64,000 nt of DNA from an uncultured Clostridium sp. (lineage in GTDB: Bacteria > Bacillota > Clostridia > TANB77 > CAG-508): the NCBI GenBank assembly GCA_948469655.1, contig CAOKMF010000010.1, forward strand, positions 1 through 64,000, written 5' to 3'. The notes beneath the pieces were generated by a model that saw nothing but the letters and a program-made list of their open reading frames with translations, was not told the DNA's origin and did no database searches. Both the position numbers and the translations under genes were made by a program. Shown here one piece after another: positions 53,415 to 61,429 of the stretch (its first letter is position 1; every line of letters begins with the position of its first letter).

Positions 53415-54707
53415 TTACTCAACTACTACAGTCATATACAATTTTTCCATAGCATTTATTACCTGTACTGCTGTATCAATAGCTACTGACTTTTTATCAT
53501 TTCCTGCACCTACACTTATATCTTGGTCCTCGAAGTTTTCTATTGCTTGTAATGTTTGATAGTTTTTAAATAGTGTAACTATATCACTCCAAAGTGAAGT
53601 TCTTCCTGCATCATTGTTTGGTATTTTTCCTAAATATTTTGAATTAAATATACTAGCTACATCAGTAGCAATTTGGTCTAATACTCTTATAGTTTGATTA
53701 GATTTAAAATCTTCGCCTTTCTCATTACTTGTAGTTACTAAACTATTAATATCTACTAAAACTCTTATTTCATCTCCAACTTGATGAAGTACAAACTCTC
53801 CTTTATCTATTGAATTTTCAAGTTGTGTTTGGGTATAATCTGCATTTACTGTATATTCTCCATCATAAGTTTTATTTGTATTTGATTTATTTATTTCACA
53901 ACCTGCAATTACGCCAGTTACCCAATAAATAAGTCCTGTTTCATCTTCTACTGTTGTATTTTTCACATTTACAACACCTTCGTAATCTGCAGCACAATTA
54001 AATAATACAACTTGGAATTTAATTCCTTGTGCATCTCTTAATCTCTTTGCATACTCAACATATAACTTTGATGTTGCTTCATCTTTTGACACACAACCTA
54101 CTGCATTTATTGAGTATGATTCTAGTTTGTCTAAAAACTTTTGGTGTGCTTCTCCATTTATTTCTCCATTTGTTCCTCCTGCTAATGCTTTTCCGGCTGT
54201 AACTTCTAATGTTTCTATATTAAATGTTACGTACTCATTTTCCTTTAATTCACTAGCCTCTTTGATTGTTTGTACATCTACTTCTTTTGTTCCTAAGTAT
54301 GTATACACATCATATTTTGTTTCATCATCTAAATTTTTTGAAATAACTATTTTTAAGTCATTTCCTCTTGTACCACTGCATTTTGCAGTTGCTAAATCGT
54401 TTGTGGCCTTGTTACCAGAGTTTAATCTATAGAAATATGCTTTTGTTATATTTTTGAATAAATCTCTTAATCCTTTTAATTTTTCATTAGCATATTCATA
54501 TCCAAATATTTGCAAAGAATTTTTTGTAAAACTTTCAGCTGTAACCTCTATGATTTCTCCATCTTTTCCCCAGTCCATTTCAATTGCCATTGCAGCAACT
54601 CCTCTTTCTCCAATTAGAGATGTTGCTTTTTGTGCAGACACAAAATTGATATAGGTTCCTGGTAATTTTTTGTTTTGTCCTATAAAAGTTCCTCCACCTA
54701 ATGCCAT
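53415..54707 (-). CDS. Contractile tail sheath protein XkdK
   Basis: 430 residues beginning MALGGGTFIGQNKKLPGTYI, with GERGVAAMAIEMDWG, LRDAQGIKFQVVLFN, VYWVTGVIAGCE-like YWVTGVIAGCEINKSNTNKT and the C-terminal SVAIDTAVQVINAMEKLYM. It identifies the prophage as a contractile-tail (myovirus) type. Confidence 0.95.
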   Translation of the reverse strand: MALGGGTFIGQNKKLPGTYINFVSAQKATSLIGERGVAAMAIEMDWGKDGEIIEVTAESFTKNSLQIFGYEYANEKLKGLRDLFKNITKAYFYRLNSGNKATNDLATAKCSGTRGNDLKIVISKNLDDETKYDVYTYLGTKEVDVQTIKEASELKENEYVTFNIETLEVTAGKALAGGTNGEINGEAHQKFLDKLESYSINAVGCVSKDEATSKLYVEYAKRLRDAQGIKFQVVLFNCAADYEGVVNVKNTTVEDETGLIYWVTGVIAGCEINKSNTNKTYDGEYTVNADYTQTQLENSIDKGEFVLHQVGDEIRVLVDINSLVTTSNEKGEDFKSNQTIRVLDQIATDVASIFNSKYLGKIPNNDAGRTSLWSDIVTLFKNYQTLQAIENFEDQDISVGAGNDKKSVAIDTAVQVINAMEKLYMTVVVE

Positions 54708-54708
54708 A

Positions 54709-54900
54709 CTATTTCACCATTCCTTCCTTATAATTTTTTATAATTTCGTTAATTTCATTTTTTGTATAGAATTTATTTTCCTCTAACAATGCATTTAACA
54801 AGTCTTTATTCTCTTTAAATGTCTTTGAATTAACAATTTGCTTTTTTGTATATTTATCTTCAGCAATTTTATTTTTAGTATCTTTTTTAGTTGCTTTCAT
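54709..54900 (-). CDS. Small Lys-rich phage protein (63 aa)
   Basis: ATG 54900 is preceded by AGGAGG at eight bases, better than the ATG 18 bases upstream. Sequence MKATKKDTKNKIAEDKYT then LLNALLEENKFYTKNEINEI. Small proteins of this type precede the sheath in PBSX-like phages. Function unknown. Confidence 0.6.
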   Translation of the reverse strand: MKATKKDTKNKIAEDKYTKKQIVNSKTFKENKDLLNALLEENKFYTKNEINEIIKNYKEGMVK

Positions 54901-55348
54901 TGTCTTTTCCTCCTTCACTTAATTGGTAGCCATCCATTTCAATTGTTTTTTCTTTTTCTTTTTTTATAAATAAATTGTAATCTATAAAAAAATGTAAAAC
55001 ATCATCTTCAATTTTCGGATGTAATTTCATTGCTCTTATTTGGCTTCCATCTGACAATTTGATATATTCTAAATCATACAAATTTTCTATCATAGAATGT
55101 AATATTTCAGTATTGCCGTCTAATGTATATCCAATTACTACTATATTTAGCAAATCTCTGTAATAATCATCTTGTAGTCCTGTTTCTCTTTTTCTTTCGT
55201 CAATTAATGTCTTAATAAAAAAACAAGGTCTTTCTTCGCCTTGTTCCGTTCTATCAGTATAAATTGGATAATTTTCTTTCCCTTTGTATATTTCCTTTAT
55301 TTTAGCTGCAATACCAAGTACAACTTCATCAATTACTTCTTTAACCAT
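54887..55348 (-). CDS. Tail terminator-like protein (XkdJ position)
   Basis: 153 residues from ATG 55348 (MVKEVIDEVVLGIAAKIK). PIYTDRTEQGEERPCFFIK and DDYYRDLLNIVVIGY match the phage DUF6838 group at the XkdJ position. It overlaps the next small gene by 14 bases. Likely caps the tail tube. Confidence 0.7.
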   Translation of the reverse strand: MVKEVIDEVVLGIAAKIKEIYKGKENYPIYTDRTEQGEERPCFFIKTLIDERKRETGLQDDYYRDLLNIVVIGYTLDGNTEILHSMIENLYDLEYIKLSDGSQIRAMKLHPKIEDDVLHFFIDYNLFIKKEKEKTIEMDGYQLSEGGKDNESN

Positions 55349-55892
55349 TATTGAAACACTCCTCAATATATTTTTTCATTTTTCTTTCTAGTAGAGCTGG
55401 TAGTTGTGATTCTAGTTCTTTTTCTGATATTGTTAACATATATTTACCTTCTACCCATGATGCCTTTAATCTCTTTCCAAGTGCTGGAACATATCTTCCT
55501 GGTTCTTGTCTATGTCCATATTCAACATATGAAGCATATTTTACTGGGTTTTCAACAACTATAACAAAATTATTGCCTAGTCTTAGAATTTTTAAAGATT
55601 TAGCATATGTAGTTGCATCTGGCACACTTCCACTTTCTGCCTCATCCTCTGAGTTAGCAGTCCAACCTCTTCTTAACGTTCCACCACTCTTTATTGTATA
55701 TCTTTTGCCTTCTATTGTTTCAAAGGATCCTTCGCCTACTGGAGTTCGTGGAATTACTTTTGCAAGTAATCTTGCAGCAAGTTCTCTTGCTACATCTTGA
55801 CAAAACCTTTCAATATCTATCTTGGCCAGTTTTTCCATCTTCTTTTCTAACTCTTCTAGTTCACTAAAATCACACTTTCCCCATTTAATCAT
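55341..55892 (-). CDS. HK97 gp10-like head-tail protein (XkdI)
   Basis: 183 residues; LLAKVIPRTPVGEGSFETIE, TTYAKSLKILRLGNN and YASYVEYGHRQEPGRYVP are the gp10/XkdI signature. It acts at the head-tail joint or as a tail completion protein. Confidence 0.9.
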   Translation of the reverse strand: MIKWGKCDFSELEELEKKMEKLAKIDIERFCQDVARELAARLLAKVIPRTPVGEGSFETIEGKRYTIKSGGTLRRGWTANSEDEAESGSVPDATTYAKSLKILRLGNNFVIVVENPVKYASYVEYGHRQEPGRYVPALGKRLKASWVEGKYMLTISEKELESQLPALLERKMKKYIEECFNNG

Positions 55893-56282
55893 TTATGCCC
55901 ATCCTTTCCATAATTCCAACATTATTTCTTGATGAGTATTATAAACTGCTGGTTCTCCACTATTTTTATATTCAGTAGTTCTGCCTCTTCCAGTTACAAC
56001 TATCTTGCTTCCTGGTTTAATTTCTAGTTCAGGTGCAATAAATAATTTGATTTTTTGTACTTTCTTTGCTTCTGTATTTGTTTCTGTATTTACATATATA
56101 TCTTCAAATGAAACTCTGCAGGACTTATCTGTTAATACCTTCTCTTCTACATTTTTAGTTATATTCTTTACTTCTTTTTGTTTTTTCTCAATTACATCAC
56201 ACTTTGAATCATACTGGCTTTCAATTGCTTGTCTTGCTAAATTATCTATATTATTTTGATTATTTGGTCCAAAAAATATCAT
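55893..56282 (-). CDS. Head-closure protein (XkdH-like)
   Basis: 129 residues from ATG 56282 (MIFFGPNNQNN) behind GAGGTGG. VSFEDIYVNTETNTEAKKVQ, ELEIKPGSKIVVTGRGRT and YNTHQEIMLELW fit minor-capsid/head-closure proteins. Upstream gene overlap is absent (3 bases between). Confidence 0.75.
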   Translation of the reverse strand: MIFFGPNNQNNIDNLARQAIESQYDSKCDVIEKKQKEVKNITKNVEEKVLTDKSCRVSFEDIYVNTETNTEAKKVQKIKLFIAPELEIKPGSKIVVTGRGRTTEYKNSGEPAVYNTHQEIMLELWKGWA

Positions 56283-56284
56283 TA

Positions 56285-56764
56285 TTACCACCTCATCTTT
56301 CGGTGTTCGTATAGACGTTTTTTGTACTTTTCAATAAACATATCTTCATCAAAGTCAACTGTTCCAGTATTGTATGTTGTTCCATTTATATCAATTTGTG
56401 AAGAAGTATCAGCAAATGTCGTTGTTGTATCTCCAACTTGAATACTTTTTACTCTTATATTAGAATTCCCGTTTTCTTCAGCATCAATATTTGAAACATA
56501 TTTTTTATCATATTTATTCAAATACCAATAATCTCTTACCATTTGAAGCCAAGTTGTATATAATCCAACTGGTACTTTGCTTTGATGTATTTTATCTAAA
56601 ATAAGAATTAAAACTTCATAAATTGAATTCAACATTTCTTCATTTGCAGTTTCTTTTTTTTCTTCATTTTCTATTTTGTCTATATTGAAATCCTTTTTTA
56701 GTCTTTCTACAAATATATCTACATCTATATTTGTCCTACCTTTTATTTTATCTAATATATTCAT
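56285..56764 (-). CDS. Head-tail connector protein (YqbG/DUF3199 position)
   Basis: 159 residues, beginning MNILDKIKGRTNIDVDIFVE, with a helical core (ILILDKIHQSKVPVGLYTTW) and a beta tail (QIDINGTTYNTGTVDFDED). The position between capsid and head-closure genes indicates a connector. Family assignment mainly by context. Confidence 0.6.
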   Translation of the reverse strand: MNILDKIKGRTNIDVDIFVERLKKDFNIDKIENEEKKETANEEMLNSIYEVLILILDKIHQSKVPVGLYTTWLQMVRDYWYLNKYDKKYVSNIDAEENGNSNIRVKSIQVGDTTTTFADTSSQIDINGTTYNTGTVDFDEDMFIEKYKKRLYEHRKMRW

Positions 56765-56772
56765 AGTTTCAC

Positions 56773-57216
56773 CTACTCTCCTTCTGGATTTGGGTTTTCT
56801 CCTGGATCTTGTTCAATTTCTTCTATCTTTTTTATAATTGTTTCTTTTTTCATATTGTGTGTTACATTAATTCCTAGTTCTTTTGCTCTATATTTTAGTG
56901 CTTCTAGTTCTTCATCTTCGTCAGAATTTTCTCCTGCATTGCCACCGACATTTGTGTTGCTACCATCATTTTCTTCTTTTCCGAAATTTTCTAAACAATT
57001 ATACAAGTATTCTTCTACTTCTTTTAAGTCAAGGTCCTCATTTTCTACTTTTATTTGTACAATTCTTTTATTGACATTTTTACTATTTTCACTTAGTACA
57101 TCTACAAATTCTTTAATTGGTTCATATTCTTCATCTGTTACTTCAAATACATCATTTTTAAAATAAGAAGTTCCATTTACTTGAACCCCTATTTCTTTTA
57201 CTTTTACAGTTTTCAT
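56773..57216 (-). CDS. Phage protein with C-terminal HeH/LEM-like motif
   Basis: 147 residues. A beta-rich N-terminus (VQVNGTSYFKNDVFEVTDEE) is followed by an acidic linker with SNTNVGGNAGENSDED, then ALKYRAKELGINVTHNMKKE, a helix-extension-helix motif. YqbF-like by layout. Exact function unknown. Confidence 0.6.
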   Translation of the reverse strand: MKTVKVKEIGVQVNGTSYFKNDVFEVTDEEYEPIKEFVDVLSENSKNVNKRIVQIKVENEDLDLKEVEEYLYNCLENFGKEENDGSNTNVGGNAGENSDEDEELEALKYRAKELGINVTHNMKKETIIKKIEEIEQDPGENPNPEGE

Positions 57217-57268
57217 TTTCTACCTCCGTTTTATAAATTTAATAAGTAGAGCTTTTAAGCCCTACTTA

Positions 57269-58291
57269 TTAGTTAATTACTATACTTGCTTGGAATAGTT
57301 CATCTGCACAATTTAATGATGGAATAGCTGTAGCAACTGCTTTTTCCCATGTGCTTACTGGATCTAATGATTCATCATAAACCATTGCAATAATTTTTCC
57401 AATTGTTCTCATATCAACTGTTGGATTACCATTTAGTCTTATTTCTTCAGCAGTTGGTCCATATAATGTTTCTCCTAGTGGTTCACTTGGCATCATAACA
57501 AATGCGTTTTCTGGGAAATATCTCAATTTGTCATATCCCTTGCCATCTGTTTTCTCTTTTCTGTATTTTTCATCATATGTATAAATGTTAGGTAATTTTA
57601 ATTGATTTAGATAATTATTTAATTCTCCTACACTAGCAATTCTTGAAGTATTTTTTCCAAATAATGCATTAACAACAGTTGGATGAGATAATATTTTTGC
57701 AAGAATTGTTGTAGATGTTAATATTCTTCCTGGTGCACTATCTAGTCTATTTCTCCAATTAATCATATCTTGAATTGGATTTGCTGTTTCTAGATTCCAG
57801 TTAACATTAGCAATTTTATTTTCAGATGGTACTCCATAATCTATAGTAGCATTTAATCCATTTTCATTTAATGTTACTTTACCTGTTGCTGTAACTTCCA
57901 TTCTCATTATTTCTACTCTTGCTCTAATGCTTTGAACTAGATTTTCAATATCATTATATACTTCTTTCATTAAGTATGTTTTTTCTGCCTCATTTCTTGG
58001 TGCTTGTAATGCTATTATATCTTCTTCTTTTAATTGCATTTTTCTTTTAATCAAAGCTGCTTCAATAGCCATTCTTTCAGCTTCTCTTGTACCAATTTCA
58101 GCTTCAGTATTGAAAGCATGAACACTAGCTGTTACTGGTGTTTTGCTTTTATTAGTTAATATATCGAATTTAAGTGATTGTTTTTTCACTTCTGGATATA
58201 ATTCCTCTCCCATCATAGGTTTGAATTTTCTTTCTTTTAAATAATTTAATATTTCCTGTTGTGGAAATAATTCTGCTATACTTTTTGGCAT
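57269..58291 (-). CDS. Major capsid protein (phage capsid E family)
   Basis: 340 residues from ATG 58291 (MPKSIAELFPQQEILNYLKE) with GGAGAG eight bases upstream; an upstream GTG is less likely. GTREAERMAIEAALIKRKM, DYGVPSENKIANVNW, NPIQDMINWRNRL and TTILAKILSHPTVVNALFG fit the lambda gpE type. No recoding site, as in the other abundant virion proteins. Confidence 0.88.
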   Translation of the reverse strand: MPKSIAELFPQQEILNYLKERKFKPMMGEELYPEVKKQSLKFDILTNKSKTPVTASVHAFNTEAEIGTREAERMAIEAALIKRKMQLKEEDIIALQAPRNEAEKTYLMKEVYNDIENLVQSIRARVEIMRMEVTATGKVTLNENGLNATIDYGVPSENKIANVNWNLETANPIQDMINWRNRLDSAPGRILTSTTILAKILSHPTVVNALFGKNTSRIASVGELNNYLNQLKLPNIYTYDEKYRKEKTDGKGYDKLRYFPENAFVMMPSEPLGETLYGPTAEEIRLNGNPTVDMRTIGKIIAMVYDESLDPVSTWEKAVATAIPSLNCADELFQASIVIN

Positions 58292-58331
58292 AATATACAC
58301 TCTCCTTTATTTAATTTTTTTAAATTTTTTA

Positions 58332-58664
58332 TTATTTTGTTTGATTTTCATAATCATCTTTAAATAAGATACCTTTCATTGTTGCCTTGTCTGCTTCTTC
58401 AACAGCACTAGGTAACTTTGAGCCATAAACTATTCCTTGATACATTACTGCTCCTGGTTGTGGACCATGAGTTACATCTACATCAGCAAATACTAATCCG
58501 ATTGCAACTCCATTTTCATTTTTGTATACAGTTCCTGCTGGAACTATTTTCTTTCCTTTTTCATCTGCCTCTATACCTTCATCACTAATTTGTCTAGTAT
58601 AGTTTTGAAATTTAGCTGATGCTAAAAAATTTACTTCTTGGACACTTTGTTTTTCTACGTACAT
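58332..58664 (-). CDS. Head decoration/fibre protein
   Basis: 110 residues; IVPAGTVYKNENGVAIGLVF, DVTHGPQPGAVMYQGIVYGS and MKGILFKDD match the small decoration proteins encoded between scaffold and capsid in such phages. Confidence 0.75.
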   Translation of the reverse strand: MYVEKQSVQEVNFLASAKFQNYTRQISDEGIEADEKGKKIVPAGTVYKNENGVAIGLVFADVDVTHGPQPGAVMYQGIVYGSKLPSAVEEADKATMKGILFKDDYENQTK

Positions 58665-58680
58665 AATTTTTACCTCCTAT

Positions 58681-59289
58681 TTAATTAAAAAATTGACTTT
58701 TTGTTTCTTGACTTTCGCTTTTGTTAGCTTCTTTGGCGAAATTAGAAGCCATACTAATTTCGTCCCCTTCGTCTCCTTTGTTTCCTTCAGGATCAACTGG
58801 TTCATATCCTGATGCTTTTTTCTTTTCAAAGAAATATGGATCTGTTTTCTTTGTAGCTTCTAATTGTTCCTTTATTCCAATTAAAGTTTTTCCATCTTTA
58901 GCAATTGATATTTTATCCATATCCAAAGATTTTTTTATAGAGTTTCTTGCAAGTTCTGTTTTTAGAACTTTTGCCTCTTCTAATGATTGGTCTATTAATT
59001 GGTCTAATACATAATCTTCATGTTCTTTTTTTGCATTTGCTTCAATTTCTTTGATTTTGTTTTGGTATTCCTCATTTGAAATACTGTTTTTTTGTAAATC
59101 GTCTAGTGCTTTTTCCTTATCCTCTTTTTCTTTAGTAATAACTTTTTTGTCATTCTCTAATTGTGCTTTTTCAGATTTTAAGGTTGTAATCTGAGTATTA
59201 AGTGCAGCAACCTCTGCACCACTTTTGGCCATAACAGATTCGATTTGCTCGTCTGTTAATCCCATTTCTTTTAATTCTTCTCTTTTCAT
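58681..59289 (-). CDS. Capsid scaffold protein (phage GP20 type)
   Basis: 202 residues with MKREELKEMGLTDEQIESVM and a long coiled coil (about 25-95), then YVLDQLIDQSLEEAKVLKT and DPYFFEKKKASGYEP. Directs procapsid assembly and is removed afterwards. A GGAG(GCGTTG)CTCC hairpin sits in its leader near 59330-59345. Confidence 0.88.
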   Translation of the reverse strand: MKREELKEMGLTDEQIESVMAKSGAEVAALNTQITTLKSEKAQLENDKKVITKEKEDKEKALDDLQKNSISNEEYQNKIKEIEANAKKEHEDYVLDQLIDQSLEEAKVLKTELARNSIKKSLDMDKISIAKDGKTLIGIKEQLEATKKTDPYFFEKKKASGYEPVDPEGNKGDEGDEISMASNFAKEANKSESQETKSQFFN

Positions 59290-59385
59290 GTTTTCTCCCT
59301 TCTAATGACAGGCTTTCGTGTTTTTATACGGAGCAACGCCTCCGACCTGGTGTTGTTATCGAACAACTTACAAAATCGTGATATA
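59290..59385 (-). promoter_or_regulatory. Leader of the scaffold gene
   Basis: About 95 bases between a terminator and the scaffold ATG. GGAGGCGTTGCTCC can pair, and GAAGGGAG is the ribosome site. A new transcript may begin here after the terminator; no clear -35/-10 pair seen. Confidence 0.3.
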
Positions 59386-59413
59386 TAAAAAATAGACACC
59401 TTTAAGATGTCTA
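59386..59413 (-). terminator. Rho-independent terminator after the structured RNA
   Basis: TAGACATCTTAAAGGTGTCT forms an eight-pair stem and is followed on the minus strand by ATTTTTT. Confidence 0.7.
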
Positions 59414-59451
59414 CTATTTATAACTATTTAATTTTTGTAAATATACCTTTC

Positions 59452-59661
59452 AATAATGTAGGTTAGGATTTGCACCTAACATAAACGACTTTTGAGCTTT
59501 ACTTAAATTTATCTACTGGGATATCTCCGCCACTACTTTATAGTCTATTTAAGGTCAACTATATTCGTGCGTCATTCTGCACCCACACAGCGTCTACTAT
59601 TACCCTTGTTAAGAGTTTTACCAGCCATACATTCGACTGTCTATTCCGCCACTACATTATT
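59452..59661 (-). ncRNA. Structured RNA candidate, about 210 nt, in the phage head operon
   Basis: No gene. The minus-strand RNA is closed by a perfect ten-pair stem, AATAATGTAG (59652-59661) with CTACATTATT (59452-59461). Inside are GTTAGG-TGCAAAT-CCTAAC (a T-arm-like hairpin beside the closing stem), CAGTC-GGCTG, ATAGT-ACTAT and GTGC-GCAC helices, and a repeated AGTGGCGGA. Base composition is far less AT-rich than around it. A terminator follows 38 bases on. No CCA end and no anticodon arm, so not a tRNA; family not identified. Confidence 0.6.
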
Positions 59662-59856
59662 TTAATATATTTTTTTATTTTCTTTATATGCTTGTTGTGC
59701 TTCATTTAAACTCATCTTATTTGCTCCATTTTTATAATCTGGATTATCTTCCTGGATTGGATCACTTTCCCACCCACAATTACTACAAATATCAAATAAA
59801 TCATCTTCATCGAGAGTTAACTCTCCACAACATTTACATTTCCTTTTTTGGTCCAT
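59662..59856 (-). CDS. Cys-rich CPCC-family protein, possible immunity protein
   Basis: 64 residues with CKCCGELTLDEDDLFDICSN, CGWESDPIQEDNPDYKNGA and MSLNEAQQAY, the CPCC zinc domain (first Cys pair CKCC here). It starts inside the end of the MuF-toxin gene (23-base overlap). Proteins of this family often sit next to polymorphic toxins, so it may neutralise the MuF C-terminal domain; that role is inferred from position. Confidence 0.7.
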   Translation of the reverse strand: MDQKRKCKCCGELTLDEDDLFDICSNCGWESDPIQEDNPDYKNGANKMSLNEAQQAYKENKKIY

Positions 59857-61429
59857 ACTTTTCTACTTGCTCCTTCCAATATTCTTTTGCTTTTGTTGGC
59901 TTGAATAAGGTTTCAGTTACCCCTGTTGGCTTCGACGTTCCGAATATACCGTTTTTATTATCATATTTGAATACATATCCGTTTTCGTTTACAAATCCCT
60001 CAATATCGCCTTTTATTTCTTTATTCATAAACTCTTTAGCAAACTTTTCATATTCATTTGGATTTTTAAATTCAAAATCATCTTTATGTTTATCATAATG
60101 TTTTTGTAATTTCTTTGGATTAAATCCTACTGCAGTCCAATTGTTATTATTAAGATTATCTTTATAAACTTTATAAGTCAAGTCTTTTGGAATACTTTTG
60201 CTATTGAATAGTCTATAGTAATTCTTTAAAAATTCATATTCTTTATTATCATTATACTTCATCTCTTGGAATTTTTCAAACGTGCTAGGAATTTCTCCAT
60301 TCTTGAATACTTTTTTGTAATTATTGTATTGATTATAATCTGATGATTTATTTTTATTCATTTTCACATCGTTTTCAAATGCTTTCTTAGTTGCTGGATC
60401 AGAATATATGTATTTTTCTAACCATTCTTTATATGTAATATTACTTGGAATATAGTATGTTTTGCCTCCAGTATTTCTTGCTGCTCTTTCTCCAAATTCA
60501 TATTCATCTTTAAAATATGGAGCTGTTGTTGTTCTACATCTAATATGATATGGTGGTGCAGTTACTCCTATTCTGTAATCTTTCATATCAAATATTTTGC
60601 CATCTATTTCTCTACATTCCTCTGATGTCTTAGAATCTAATGTTGCAATATTTATATATTGCTCTACCCATAATTCATTAAAACATTGTTTTCTTGATGC
60701 ACTTGCAAAAAATGCTGATTCTGTCATTACTAATCTTCCAGCTTTATATTTGCTTGTATCAAAATCTTTTGCAATTTTATCTATTACTTTATCTGCATCT
60801 CCTCTTAATGATTTTTCTAGGTCTTTTTGTAGAGTATCTATTAATGCTTTTTTGTTTTTCCATATTCTATCAGAAAATGTTTGCTCATCACTTGTCCAAG
60901 GTTTAGATACAATTTTTTGAATAATCTCTGTATTTAATGTTGCAAATTTAAATGCCACATTAGAACCTTTTTGTATTTCATAAGCTGTTTTATAATAATT
61001 ATCCCTATATGATTCAATAATAAAATCATTTGTCATTTGTTGTTCTTTATATGCCAATGTTTCAATTTGCTGTTGTATTTGTAATTCTAATGCTTCCAAT
61101 CGTGAAATATGTACCTTTGCACTAGCATTTTCCAGTTGTTTCTTCCATATCAAATCAATTCCATTTTCTTGGCCATATTTTATATATTCGTTAACATCCC
61201 ATTTTAGTTCTTTTAATTCTTGAATATTTAACCACTTTTTTGCTTCTTGCATACTTATTTGGTTATTTATTGAAAATCTAACTAACCAATTATTTATTTC
61301 TTTTTTTACATCATATAGTGCTTTTTCATACACTTCTTGTAGTTCTGTAACATATTTTGCCTCATTAAGCAATTGTGCCTTTTCAAGTTCTTCAAACCTT
61401 TTTATCCAATATTCTGCGTTACTACTCAT
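59834..61429 (-). CDS. MuF minor head protein with C-terminal nuclease-like toxin domain
   Basis: 531 residues. The phage_Mu_F domain (about 150-320) has GDADKVIDKIAKDFDTSKYK, RLVMTESAFFASASRKQC and APPYHIRCRTTTAPY. After a linker, residues 430-531 form a separate domain, LQKHYDKHKDDFEF, YEKFAKEFMNKEIKGD, TETLFKPTKAKEYWKEQVEK, resembling the RNase-like (BECR) toxin domains found on MuF proteins of temperate phages. It may be delivered with the genome. A CPCC gene overlaps its end. Confidence 0.8.
   Translation of the reverse strand: MSSNAEYWIKRFEELEKAQLLNEAKYVTELQEVYEKALYDVKKEINNWLVRFSINNQISMQEAKKWLNIQELKELKWDVNEYIKYGQENGIDLIWKKQLENASAKVHISRLEALELQIQQQIETLAYKEQQMTNDFIIESYRDNYYKTAYEIQKGSNVAFKFATLNTEIIQKIVSKPWTSDEQTFSDRIWKNKKALIDTLQKDLEKSLRGDADKVIDKIAKDFDTSKYKAGRLVMTESAFFASASRKQCFNELWVEQYINIATLDSKTSEECREIDGKIFDMKDYRIGVTAPPYHIRCRTTTAPYFKDEYEFGERAARNTGGKTYYIPSNITYKEWLEKYIYSDPATKKAFENDVKMNKNKSSDYNQYNNYKKVFKNGEIPSTFEKFQEMKYNDNKEYEFLKNYYRLFNSKSIPKDLTYKVYKDNLNNNNWTAVGFNPKKLQKHYDKHKDDFEFKNPNEYEKFAKEFMNKEIKGDIEGFVNENGYVFKYDNKNGIFGTSKPTGVTETLFKPTKAKEYWKEQVEKYGPKKEM

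Noticed and set aside
59452..59661. tRNA or tmRNA gene
   Set aside because: The acceptor-like stem and T-like arm exist, but there is no anticodon arm, no CCA and no tag reading frame.
59452..59661. Group I intron
   Set aside because: It lies between genes with no split exon, and I could not identify the P/Q/R/S core.
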